Shown here: piece after piece, positions 30,347-60,685 of the stretch
Position numbering within the stretch: the first letter of the stretch is position 1
Layout: each line of letters opens with the position of its first letter
NCBI GenBank assembly: GCA_964017065.1
Contig: OZ024790.1
Location: 8,063,864 to 8,127,863 of the forward strand
Reading direction: 5' to 3'
Length of the DNA: 64,000 nucleotides
Source: Haliclona indistincta
Lineage: Eukaryota; Porifera; Demospongiae; Haplosclerida; Chalinidae
The notes under the pieces: generated by a model
Told to the model about the DNA's origin: nothing
Databases searched by the model: none
What the model saw: the letters and a program-made list of their open reading frames with translations, nothing else
Made by a program: the position numbers and the translations under genes

Positions 30347-31270
30347 ATGGCTAAAAAGTACGACGTTACTGCAGTAAACGGTAAGTAGATTTACTGTCTC
30401 AGCCCGGGCTCAGTACTGCAAAAAGCTATTATATACATGTATATATCTAGTAAGGTTATAAATCTCTTCGTCAGACCATTACAGTGCTCTGGCCGACAAG
30501 TACGACGAATTCTACATGTATGGCTACTGGTTCGAGGCTACTGCGGAACTGATAGCAAAGTACCTTGATTTGGTCCCTACAGACAGAGTAGTAGACATAG
30601 GAGCTGGGACAGGAGGCATAACTCACAACATATGGAAGATTGCAAGTTAGTACAAAATTAAGCAATGATGCATGATAAATATTATGCAACTTTAGGATTG
30701 CAGACACCTGTGCTGGCAGTGGAGCCTAATCCTGACATGCTGCAGAAAGCTAAGGAGAAGGAAGGTGTTGATGTATTACAAGCTACTGGTGACGAGTTTG
30801 TTGCTCAGCTGGCACCAAACTCCAATTACAACAAGATACTGTTCTCCCACTGTGCGCACCACTTGCCAAACCCAGCAGCTACATTCAGAGCTGTGCTCAA
30901 GGCAATGCCTGAAGATGGACGCTGTCTTGTGATAAATTACCCTCCAAACTTTAGTTCATTCTACTGGAAGGCAGCCAATGAGCTCTTTAATAGTACAAAA
31001 ATGTGCACGAGTGATATGAGCAAGGAGATGATAGCAGCTGGCATGACGGTAGATGTTTACAAGGTTCCGGCAACTTATAAAATGGCCAAATCGTCTTGGT
31101 ATGAACGACTGAGAAAGCGTGTGTTCTCGACTCTGGAGGCAATGACAGATGAGGAGATAGAGGAGGGTATAGCAGAGCTGGAAGAGACTAAGCTGTCCGG
31201 CGTGGGTATGGAAGAGGAATTTCAAATGACTGAGTTTCATGTGGTAGCAGTAGGTCGTAGGCCCAACTGA
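30347..31270 (+). CDS. Class I SAM methyltransferase, tandem copy 1
   Basis: SAM-dependent methyltransferase of unknown substrate, exons 30347-30380, 30475-30645, 30696-31270; phases 1 and 1; 259 residues. DHYSALADKYDEFY leads into motif I VVDIGAGTGGITHNI; VLAVEPNPDMLQKAK is the strand-2 acidic loop; FSHCAHHLPNPAATF and GRCLVINYPP follow at strands 4 and 5. The second donor is GTTAGT, while its tandem partner uses GGTATT at the same place. Protein is about 70 percent identical by eye to the copy at 33171-34045. Fold resembles UbiE/Methyltransf_11 proteins. Confidence 0.85.
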
Positions 31271-31790
31271 CTGAGACATTAAAAAATTGACGAGTGTGAC
31301 AAGAGAAACTAAGTTTCAAGTTAGAACTATGTCATAATAAATGTCAGTTGTACTATAATTTTTTACGTATAAAAGAGATTATTTAGCCTGTGCAAGCTTT
31401 TTAGAGCTTGAAAACAATTCCACTTGGGTTTAATGGTTGATGAGGATAGTCACTCTGCCCTGATCATGAATACCACACAGCAGTTTACTGATCTCTTGTG
31501 GTGTGTATGACCAGCAGGCTCTTGTTGCTAATTGACTGACTGGTATACGTGTGGTCTACAGCAAAAATCTAGCCAATTGTTTCATCTACTCGCAAGCTCC
31601 AGTCCAGCTCAGTTGTCAGATTATACTAGTACAACCGCAATTTTCGGCGATAGCGTGCTCAACACGTGCATCTTGGCTGCGAGCTAGCGACTTGCGCATG
31701 TCTTGCATGCATGCTGCTTAATTGAGCCTGAGCGAGCTGATCGCCTATGCATTTAGCCTCGTCCCCAGTCATAGATACTGAGACCTTTGC
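31271..31790. other. Intergenic, AT-rich
   Basis: 3' region of methyltransferase 1, with AATAAA at 31336. No further feature seen. Confidence 0.4.
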
Positions 31791-31901
31791 ATGTTGCTTG
31801 ACAGCAGAATTGTAAAATGGGCGTTGGCTATTAGGTTAACTTTATGTTATAGGCCAACGCCCATTTCACAATCTCTGCTGTCAAGCAACTTGCAAAGGTC
31901 T
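31791..31901. repeat. Hairpin with about 50-base arms
   Basis: AGACCTTTGCATGTTGCTTG at 31791 returns inverted as CAAGCAACTTGCAAAGGTCT ending 31901. Arms extend through GGGCGTTGGC and enclose a short loop. MITE-like. Confidence 0.85.
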
Positions 31902-32047
31902 GTAGTACTCATTGTAGTACCTTCTTGATGTAAGTGTTCACATGATAGCCCGTCCTGTTAGCCCTTTGCGACGACAGCACTTGAATATCTATGATTTCAT
32001 CAACCTCGCCTTTCAATTGCACTCAAATGGCTTCATATCATGATCTC

Positions 32048-32447
32048 AGCAAGTACAACAAGATACTATTCTCCGGCCCACTGTGCACACCACTTGCCAA
32101 AGCAGCTACATTCAGAGCATTGATCGAAGCAATGCCTGAACTTCTGTCCGTTCTACTGGATGGCAGCTAATGATGTCTTCAATACTAAAACTGAAGATGT
32201 GAAAAAGTGATGACAGCAAGCTGGCAAGATGGTAGAGGTCTATAAGGCTCCAGTACATTACAAAAGTGACCAAATCCTTTGGATAAGAGGGCGTGTCTAC
32301 TCACCTTTCAGATGAGGAGATAGAGGAGGGCATCATAGCAGAGTACAAGAGACCAAGCTGTCTGACATGGGGTATGGAAGACTGCTGGAGGAATTTCTGC
32401 AGTCTACTGAACTTCAAGTAGTAGCTTTAGGTTGTCCAGCGAACTGA
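32048..32447 (+). pseudogene. Broken third copy of the tandem methyltransferase
   Basis: Begins AAGTACAACAAGATACT and follows the last exon of the two intact copies (HHLP, AATFRA, EAMP, MVEVYKAP-like, DEEIEEGI) but with several small deletions and frame breaks, an inserted base near AATGCCTGAACTT, and stops. It lacks the first two exons and SAM motif I. A dead duplicate between the two live genes. Confidence 0.85.
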
Positions 32448-32640
32448 CTCACTGTACTCCCTAGTTGACTAATATCATAATATCTTTTAACGCAATACAA
32501 TCATACATGTAGAACAACAGAGAGCCAGTATCTTCTTTTATTTTTCTTTCCTAATTTTGCAAGCAATAAAGGTCATAATTATGCTCAAAGTTACACAGTT
32601 CTGCAGTATTATTTATTATCATTGCCACTCGGCAATGCAT

Positions 32641-32750
32641 ATGTGGGGATGACTGTGAATTAAGATGGCGGCTACTCATGTGTGAAAATGAGTTATCGCA
32701 CATAGGTCTATATCTACTGTTATACTTTTCTAATGCATTTTATACATGTA
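32641..32750. repeat. Dispersed repeat family B, partial copy
   Basis: AAGATGGCGGCTACTC followed by ATGTGTGAAAATGAGTT matches the start of the copy at 28605 over about 110 bases. It is cut off by the MITE that follows. Confidence 0.75.
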
Positions 32751-33002
32751 CAATTGAAGGGCTCCGGTGAAAAACGGCAATTAAACGTTTTCCGTATATT
32801 GCGAGAAAACGAAGCTAGAAGTTCGGATTGTCACCGCACCGTGCCGATGCAGTTCTATGCGTATGTGACAAAGCGCTGATCGGTGAACGCTATTAATTGT
32901 AGTAGGGGTTCTTCAAGCATTGATGCAGTCTGCTAATGCATATAAACTGAAGATTGGTGAAAAACGTTTTAGTGCCGTTATTTACCGGAGCCCTTCAATT
33001 AT
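32751..33002. mobile_element. MITE with GAAGGGCTCCGGT ends
   Basis: The left end AATTGAAGGGCTCCGGT and the right end ACCGGAGCCCTTCAATT are perfect inverted repeats. Sub-terminal AAACGTTTT blocks also pair. It sits at the break point of a family B repeat, so it probably inserted into it; AATT may be the target duplication. Confidence 0.8.
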
Positions 33003-33170
33003 TAGCTGGATTATGGGATGGTGCACAAAATCAGTACAGTACAGCAGTTGAGACAAAGCGGAAGTATGACGTTGCATGGGCAATCAAATTCACTTCTCGT
33101 CACGTGTATTTTGCAGAGAGCTAGAGCTAGGGCGGAGCTCGTGTGATGGGCGGGCTCAGTACTGAGAAAC

Positions 33171-34045
33171 ATGGCTGTCGATGTCGCGGAAGTGACCGGT
33201 AAGCCGTAAGCACGTACGTCTTTGTCAAAGTTTGGTACATATGTCATGTCACTTCCTTAGATCACTACAATACTTTAGCTGACAACTATGACAAGTATTA
33301 CGGCTACTGGTACGAGCCCACAGCACACGTGATAGCAAGACACTTGGACTTGGTACCTACAGACAAGCTAGCAGAAATCGGGTCGGGAACTGGTGGCATA
33401 GCTCACAACCTATGGGAAATAGCGGGTATTTGTAACCAGTTAGCAGCCGTAGTTTGAATTAACACGCATTTTTTAGGATTACAGACACCAGTTCTGGCAG
33501 TAGAACCAAATGCAGCTATGTTGCAGAAGGCTAAGGGGAGGGAAGGCATTGATACACTGCAAGCTACTGGTGATGAATTTGTTGCTCAGCTGGCACCAAA
33601 GTCCAAGTACAACAAGATACTGTTCTGTCATTCTGCACACCACTTGCCAAACCCAGCAGCTACGTTCAGAGCCTTGCTCGAAGCAATGCCTCAAGATGGA
33701 CGCTGTGCTGTTGTATACTATCCCAGCGAAGTCAGCTTGCTCCTCTGGCAAGCAGCCATGGAGGCCTTTAGCAGCAAAGCTCGCGATTTGAGCAAAGAAA
33801 TGTCCTCAGCAGGAATGGTAGTTGAGCTACATGAAGTTACAGTGCATTACAAGGTGACGAAATCGTTTTGGTACCAGCGGCTAAGAGGACGTGTCTACTC
33901 CACAATCGAATCAATGACAGATGAGCAAATAGAGGAGGGCATAGCAGAACTAGAGTCCACCAAACTATCCGATTTGGGAATGGAGGAAGAGTTTGAAACC
34001 AGTGAAATACATCTGATTGCTGTAGGCAGCCGCCCGCCCACCTAG
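33171..34045 (+). CDS. Class I SAM methyltransferase, tandem copy 2
   Basis: Paralogue of the gene at 30347: exons 33171-33198, 33261-33425, 33477-34045, same phases; 253 residues. DHYNTLADNYDKYYGYW, motif I LAEIGSGTGGIAHNL, VLAVEPNAAMLQKAKG, SAHHLPNPAATF and a C-terminal block KSFWYQRLRGRVYSTIESMT shared by all copies. The first exon encodes a different short N-terminus (MAVDVAEVT). Substrate unknown. Tandem arrangement plus the pseudogene between shows recent local expansion. Confidence 0.85.
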
Positions 34046-34183
34046 ACAAGTTTTAAAATTTGATCTAAATTCATCATAACTGGATAATAATAATAAAACA
34101 TGATGATATGAATGACAAGTGAGCAAAACAAAATAAATAATAATGACTGCTGTAATGTGAGTTTTGGCGGGAAGTGTCAATGG

Positions 34184-43386
<9,203 letters not shown>

Positions 43387-44266
43387 CGTGTGTGGACGGT
43401 AGAGAGAGCTTTGCTCGATGCAGCAGGAGCATGCAGACAGAGAATGTTACACCTGACGAAGCTGTTTATGTCTTTAAATTAGGTAGACGCCCTTGGCTTG
43501 GTTACATTTTTGTAATAATTATTATTACACGTATTAATTATTATTGCAGTACATGTACATGTCGTGTACAAATAGTCTCCATTGACGAGAATCCGAGTGT
43601 AAATACCCCAAAGACAATACCTGTTATCAAAACTTTAGCAAAATGTCTTTTTATAGTCACCAAACAGTATTTCACCATGGCATCTCCCGGACAGTTGTAC
43701 GAAGTTTTTCTTAACTCTTTTTAAAAATTCAATTCGCAAGCAAGCAACTTCCGAACTATAAGTTACACAAAGTAGCCCCTCTGTGCTTATATCTTTACAA
43801 CTGGGATATAACTGTTTTCAAACCAAACTATCAACTTCCATGTCCCTGTAACAAAATAGATCTTTGTTCAATATCCTTTGATGACCATTTGTGCATTTCT
43901 GAGAGGCAATGCTGTTGATTGTGATCACAACAACTAACCAACAATTCCACAGGCATCCTGAAATGCTGCTAGAGCATGCAAAATATTCTTATGCCTTGAA
44001 CAAGAGGGCTCAAAAAAGACTTCACAAACACCTGAAACGAGCAGTCTTTGGTTACTTGGTGTACTCCAGGAATGCTTTTAAAACAGATAAACACCTACTC
44101 ACTCACACAGAATCGGCTCTTGCACTCGGTAACTAAAATACCGTTGTAAAGAATTTGATACTGCAGACAGATATATCACCAAAGAGTCGCGCTACTCACA
44201 CAGTGTCAAATTTGTAAAAAGTGGTCAAAATAATATTAATCACAGAACACAGAAATATTATAATTA
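43387..44266. other. Intergenic between Ig receptor start and CWC27 stop
   Basis: 880 bases, AT-rich, no gene seen; short frames on + show no family resemblance. Contains the presumed promoter of the Ig receptor. Confidence 0.45.
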
Positions 44267-54683
<10,417 letters not shown>

Positions 54684-54850
54684 CTTTTCAAACAGACTTA
54701 GCTATACTTGACTACAAGAGAACAGGACCGTCAGGTGTGGCGCCAGGCAGACAGTAGCCAGACTGAGCCAGACAGAGTAGAAAGTTTTCCCGCTCTTTAC
54801 AAAATTTAAATATTTTGATCACGTGACTTACCACCATTTGCGCGCGCAAT
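54684..54850 (-). promoter_or_regulatory. Presumed CWC27 promoter
   Basis: 167 bases from the CWC27 ATG to the start of the TTAA element, with GATCACGTGACTTA at 54818-54831 (E-box). Inferred from position. Confidence 0.4.
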
Positions 54851-55400
54851 TTAAGATGGCGGGTACCCTTTCGGTTCCCAAATTCTTTCGCCCGAAACTT
54901 TTCACAGAGATGGCCATGTAGCGCGAAACTTGCTGCGAAGCATGTTGACGTGCGTCCCTGGTTTGCCAGCGAATTTCAGCAAAATCTATAAAGCGCGAAG
55001 TGCACACGATCCCCGAAGCGCTGCAGCAATTTTTCGCACCAGATTTCTCGACGTGTGGCGGTAGCAGATCTATAAAAAACGAAAACCTTCTAGTTACCGA
55101 GGGCTGGACGGAGCGTGTTTCGCTGTTATCCTCGAGTCGCGAGTTATCGTCGATGAACAGAACATTTTGGGTAGTGACCCGCGTTTTAACAGCCATAAAA
55201 TACCCATGAGGAGCAATTTTTCAAAAATAGCCTCGTCAGGCCCTTCGCAAGTTGTTCAGCTACAAGTAGGTACTAGTGAATAAAAACAGTTTGCTACACA
55301 ATATTAAAAATCTGGTGCGAAAATGGACTGTGAGCCCCGCCCTCACCGCAGCTTATAATGATATTCACAATGCGTGAGCGAAAGGGTACCCGCCAGCTTT
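54851..55400. mobile_element. TTAA-type element with GGCGGGTACCCTTTCG ends
   Basis: The left end TTAAGATGGCGGGTACCC and the right end GAAAGGGTACCCGCCA (to 55395) pair over 16-17 bases. The right TTAA appears mutated (TTTTGTAA). The interior has a short frame but no transposase signature. Ends resemble the sequence at 25966. Confidence 0.65.
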
Positions 55401-56173
55401 TGTAATACAAGCTCCTCATTCATTATCCATCATCATCCTTCATGTATCATCTCCATTCGTATACTTGTTTACTCTAGCCTTTCTTAAAAGGACAAAAAGC
55501 CTAGCTAGTCACAATACCATCATAGAACCCCCTTTCTTTGGAAGTTCAGACGTCATGCAGACATGCATTTGTGAACCGGTTTATTCTAGGGTCTGAGGGG
55601 CTAGTATGGTGTAATAATTATGTATTTCACAGCCCTAGCCTTGTACCCAATGATAAAGCAGGACAAATGTACACACCAAATAAAAGACGTCATTGATCAC
55701 TTGAGCAGCTGCCAACGATGTTTTTCTTGTCCTCTGCACTGTGGAACTGGGAACTTTGAATTAACATTCTAAGCTGAGATATCTTCCTGTGCAGTGCATA
55801 AACTGCATGGATTCATGAACTGTGTAGAGACTCATAAACTGCCGAATTATGTAATAATGATGATAATACCAGGATCAATCAGAGAATAATTATTGCAATT
55901 TTGATGCAGTCAGTGAAATGACTGGCTTCGTTAGGAATTTCTGGAATTACTCTGCGCAAAAATCAGGGCAGAGGAAACCTTAGCAGCAAACCGCGGCGTA
56001 AGACAAGCCCAAACTATTTTCTTCTCTGATTTCCGTAATCGAATTCATAGCGTTAGAGGAATTTTGCGGCATTGTAAGACTTATTTCAGCTGTCGAGTGT
56101 TGGACAATGCCAGTCACGTATAATCTCACTATCACTGCTGCACTGTACGCGTCTGGTTGTCTTTTGAAAGATT
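55401..56173. other. Intergenic upstream of Ig receptor 2
   Basis: No gene seen. The last 60 bases before the ATG (CACTGTACGCGTCTGGTTGT and on) are repeated at 60650-60690, marking the left part of the duplicated unit. Confidence 0.45.
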
Positions 56174-58521
56174 ATGATTCCAAGACTACTATTAGTAGCC
56201 ATCGCCTGCCTTTTACTTCTTCTACTGCTGCCTTCTCAGTCTGTGGGCACGGGTGAGTAAACTTGCGGCATGCATGCAAACCTCAGCTTTATCATTATAT
56301 AAACTGCCCTTTCATGCATGCAGATTCGCTTCAGATCACTCAAGTGGAGATAACGACCCAAGGAACAGTGCCTCACCCTGTCGACGGAATAGCCACGTAT
56401 GAAATAGGCCCTCAAGCAAGACGCTTTGATTTCCACTGCACATCACTGATCGATAGTGGCACTGATTTGTCTTGGAGTAAACTATTTACTGGAGCTCCTA
56501 TAACAAGAAGTCAATCTGTTTTACCAAAAGGAATATCACTAGATCTTCCCGACCCTTTGCAAAGTGACTCAGGGACTTATCGCTGCTCTGGTGATGCTCG
56601 CCAAAAAGACCTCGTGATCACAACAGGTATTATAGCAATAGTAAAGAGGCAGAGAGGGAAAAATTGAGGAATGAGTGAGTGAGAGATGAGGAGAAAGAAA
56701 AGGAGGGTGTGAGAAAGAATGCTTGCAAGAAGAAGAATGAGCGTGTGAGACGGTGAAAACTAAGGAGTAAACAAGAGAATGATTGTTTGAGAATAGTGTG
56801 AATGTTTACGCTATCCTAAAATAGTGAGTGATTATAATTATTGAGGGAGAGGAGTGGATGAGGGGTGACATAAGTTAAGGAGTAGAAAGAAAATTCTTCA
56901 GAACGAGAGTAGGAGTGAGTAAAAAATGCTTGGTTGCAAGAGGCAGCGAGTGCAGAATGTCTGCGGAGTGCTCAAGGGAGTGAGTGAGGGAGTGAAAGAA
57001 AATGCTTGGTTGCAAGAGGCAGCGAGTGCAGAATGTCTGCGGAGTGCATAAGGGAGTGAGTGAGGGAGTGAAAGAGAATGTTAGAGTGTGTGTGTGACAC
57101 AAACATCTAGTACTCTACAGCAATGTCTCTTGTTACTGAATCATGTTGTATTTTGTCTCCCACAGATAATCCTGCTGCTCTGGCTAGTACTTCAAGCCAG
57201 CTAGCCGATCAGGGAGATAACGTGACCCTAAGGTTCTATGTTTCTGGTCTACCAGCAGTAAACGCCAGTGATATTACATGGCTGCATGATGGAGCCGCAA
57301 TGACTAGTGGGGATTTCCAGGAAGATAGGAGACAGCTTAAGTTGTATAACATTCAACCACCAGATGCTGGGAATTACACGATATTGGTTACAACACTACA
57401 TGGAACAACTTCAGCAACTACATTAATAACCGTAATAGCTGACGGTAAGACCATGGGATGACTTTTAATTGCGTAATTAACGGACACTTACAGTTCTGAT
57501 TGGGTGAAATAGCGAATTATCGAGCTCAAATGCTTTTCGTTCTCATGTAGATACAGGTGTCCTCTTACTGATACATAACGAATGCAAAACAGGACTATAA
57601 TGTACGAAACATCGTTTTGCCTGATGCTGTTCAAACAAACCCCATCTGTCACAAAGACAGACAACAGGGCGTGTGTGGGTGTGTTCTATTGTCCTGACAA
57701 CGTGCTAAATATAGCGCACAGCATCACTTAATGCGCTGCTTGTTTTCTCCTTGTAACCACAATATCACACTCTTAATAGGAAGTAATGAATTTTATATGT
57801 CTATAACGCACAACATCACTTAATCCATTGCTTGTTACCATAATATAACGCTATTAATAGGATATAATAATTTTACCGTGATCTTAATTACGTTTAGTAA
57901 TTTTGTTAAATCACAAAGATTCCCTTTTTCCTTATTTGTCTAATTCTGCCCCTCCTTGTCTCTTTGGTTACAGAAGTCTCAGATCAGCCAATGACAGTTA
58001 CATCAGCAATGCCGTCACCTACTGCAATAGGCAACTTTCCCTCAGTCACACCTGCTCCGTCTTCCGCTATCCAACAGCCGACCACCATCACAACTATCAC
58101 CGTCACACAGTGCAGCACACCCTCCTCGTGCAACTGCCCAGCCACACCCTATCCCACCCTCACTCAGTCACCCTCACAACCACCCACAACCCCTCAAATC
58201 AATACGCTACCACTCAATCTAACAGTTATGGACCTCGGACTTATAGGAGCACTGGCAATTATGACATTGATCATAGTGATCCTTCTAATAGTCATAATGC
58301 TACTGTGCATCAGCCGCAAGAGAGCAAATACTCCTAACACTGAACTGCCGTCAGAAAAGAATACTACATTTACTAACACTGAACTGCCGTCAGAAAAGAA
58401 TACTACATTTACTAACACTGAACTGCCGTCAGAAAAGAAGTTACAGAACCATCTTTCAAAACAACCGTTATCAGAGAGCAGCGATTACAGAAGTAATCAA
58501 GAATTATTACTATCATGTTAG
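56174..58521 (+). CDS. Two-Ig transmembrane receptor with Thr/Pro-rich stalk
   Basis: 402-residue surface protein, exons 56174-56252 (signal peptide MIPRLLLVAIACLLLLLLLP), 56324-56626 (Ig1), 57166-57444 (Ig2), 57974-58521 (stalk, TM, tail); all junctions phase 1. Ig1 has the normal cysteine pair (FDFHCTS and SGTYRCSG); Ig2 lacks both (VTLRFYVSG and AGNYTILVT). The stalk is rich in Thr, Pro and Ser and could be O-glycosylated. The TM helix is LIGALAIMTLIIVILLIVIM. The cytosolic tail holds three copies of a 13-residue repeat NTELPSEKNTTFT and ends in LLLSC. Ig1 and Ig2 are clear paralogues of the first two Ig exons of the receptor at 34184-43386. Ligand and signalling unknown. Confidence 0.85.
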
Positions 58522-58670
58522 TTATAATAATTATTCATCATCTCTCTCGTTATACCAACGCTTTGTTCTGCAATATGTAGAAATAAAATAGTTATTAGTA
58601 AAGAATGCATTATTCATTGCACAGAAATGTGGTTCAAAGAGTTAAAATTACACCAGTTAAGAGGGGCAGT

Positions 58671-60282
58671 TTACGAGGATGAGCGATGGTGTTTGTGCTT
58701 CCTTTTCTTTCTGGAAGGAGATCGGCTGCGATGGTGATGGCGCTTCTCTGACTTAGATCTGACAGAGAAACAAAAAATAAAACTCACAATAGTAGAGCTT
58801 GATAACCTTTTAGAGTCTTTGCTGTGCTTCTTGTGGCGACTGTGGGCACGTTTATCATCTAAAGTGTGGTACAACAATTTAAACAATCTTGTCTTATGTC
58901 AGCAAGCGAGTACTATATGCACCAGACCAGGAGTCCATAATCAACCGCGCCTACTCTTAGTAGGCGCGGTTGATTATGGACTCCTGACCAGACGTAAAGG
59001 TGTCAAATACTTGACTAGTCATTCTAATGTTGCTGAGTACACTATCAAATCACTGATCTCACTATGGAATTCCAGCAGAGGATATCGACATGGAAACAAA
59101 ATTTATAAGGTTAACCAGAACTAGAACAAATCATTTTTGTGGTGCAGGACATCCTATGAGTGGTGAGTTCAACTACTACTAAGAGTTCATCGTGGTTGAG
59201 CTAACCTTTGTCATCTTCACGTGTAGAATGCTTGTGGCGACTGTAAAGAAAAAACAATGAGTAATCTGAGCTTGTAGTGTGTGTCTGTGAGAGAGTAGAG
59301 GGTTTCAGTACCTTATAAGCTGGTATAAGGCATATTTCGAGAAATACAAAACATGTACAAAATCTAATTTTAGTGAGCGAGAAATACAAAATTTAATTTT
59401 AGTGAGTTGTGCAAGTACAAGGCATCGCTCACAAAGAGAGCAAATCTGGTATCAGTAAGAAAAATCAGGAGCGCATAAGGGGAAGGAGCGTTCAACTGTG
59501 CATAACAAATCTAAAGTCCGCTGCCTGTGCTTACTCATGAGGAGGGGTTCCTCATAAAACCTTCAAGGTTTTTTGTTGGCCGCATAAGACGGTGATCATG
59601 GTTCTGGATCAAAGCTAGCTTGTTTTAGCTGGAAACGGGCAGGACGAAGTTTGGATGAAAGTATAGGTAGGAAATAGCGAGCCACAACAGGGTTCCATAC
59701 AGTGGGGGGTGCCCTGGGATTTTCCCCCTGGAATTTCACTAACTCATTTATAAATTTATTGTGTATCTTACTATCAAAAATTAAAATGCCAACGAAAGCT
59801 GTATAACAGCGTATATACCCTTCAGCGTCTGGGGGCTCCCCAGACCCATTGCTGTTATGTCCCCCTGGCATAAAATCCTTGAAACCCTGCACAATGTGCA
59901 AAGAAAGGTCCAAGTTCCAAGTAGCAGACTTTAGACTTCGATATTACTATAATTATTCGCTCGACTATATTACTATCACTGTGTACAATAATGTGAATTG
60001 TTACTGTAAGAATCACTGTCTTAACTTAATGCGTACAAATACACTGGGTACCTCATTAGAATTCATGTTCTCTTTTTCCTGATCCTTGACATCTGCAGCA
60101 GCTGCATCTTTGCTGGCAGAAGAGATTGAGGTTCTCGTGCCAAATGAGCATTGTGTTGACAACTTATGCTTTTCTAGGATCACCTCAGCATTGTCAACCA
60201 CACCACCAAAATAATTTAGACCAACAGGCGAAAGATCTCTGGCCCACAGCGGTTTATTTTCTGGTTTGCTCAAACTCGCCAT
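58671..60282 (-). CDS. RS/basic-rich nuclear-type protein, exons partly resolved
   Basis: Not recognised. Exons supported: 60052-60282 (start MASLSKPENKPLWARDLSPV), 59206-59240, 58807-58858, 58671-58758. The last three join in frame to give RHKHSTREDDK, KRAHSRHKKHSKDSKR and SKSEKRHHHRSRSPSRKKRK, ending RSSS-stop. The RS dipeptides and lysine/histidine runs suggest a splicing-related nuclear protein (inference from composition only). The first exon ends in phase 0 while the next known exon needs phase 2, so at least one exon between 59241 and 60051 is unassigned. Convergent with Ig receptor 2 and duplicated at the window end. Confidence 0.6.
58928..58986. mobile_element. 59-base perfect palindrome with 7-base target duplication
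   Basis: Arms of 27 bases (CAGGAGTCCATAATCAACCG and 7 more) around a 5-base loop TCTTA, with perfect pairing. It is flanked by ACCAGAC at 58921-58927 and 58987-58993. The tandem paralogous unit has ACCAGAC only once and no palindrome (about 63649), which is an empty site. Confidence 0.9.
59241..60051. other. Intron region of the RS-rich gene
   Basis: Contains an open - strand stretch (59596-59913) with GYIRCYTAF and SSKLRPARFQLKQASFDPEP that I cannot match; perhaps an old transposon remnant. Exon(s) of the host gene may hide here. Confidence 0.35.
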
Positions 60283-60649
60283 GATTCCCGCGCGTTTCCC
60301 GGGTCTCCCATTATCACGTGATTACTATAGCAACGCCGGTGTGACGTATCACATCCGTTCTTGGGATCGGAATTGAAGAGAAGACATTCCGGCCCGTTGG
60401 ACAATGCATGAATGCCCAGACAAAGATTCATAACTCATTGTATAGGATTATAAACAGGTATGATAAACATATTAGAGTAGAGTTAATTTTTTGATTTTGA
60501 TCCGCCCAGAAACTGTTTTGATCCTTTGATCGTCACCAACGAACCATCTTGATCTATTGATTCCAATTTGATCCCGGTTGCGGCCACAAGTACAGGGTAC
60601 ATTAGAGTCGCCGCCCCCTGAATGCCAGTCACTTATCCTATTATCACTT
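60283..60649. promoter_or_regulatory. Spacer upstream of the RS-rich gene
   Basis: Close to the ATG are TATCACGTGATT (E-box) and TGTGACGTAT (CRE-like) at about 60312-60350. No gene seen. The right end runs into the second duplication unit. Confidence 0.45.
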
Positions 60650-60685
60650 CTGCACTGTACGCGTCTGGTTGTCTTTTGAAAGATT

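Noticed and set aside
59596..59913. 105-codon - strand frame inside the RS-rich gene
   Set aside because: No recognisable family, no start context, and it lies in intron sequence. Perhaps an old transposon remnant, so not called as a gene.
58671..60282. Identification of the RS-rich gene as SREK1IP1, a neighbour of CWC27 in human
   Set aside because: Its N-terminus lacks the CCHC zinc knuckle expected of SREK1IP1. Only the RS/basic composition agrees.
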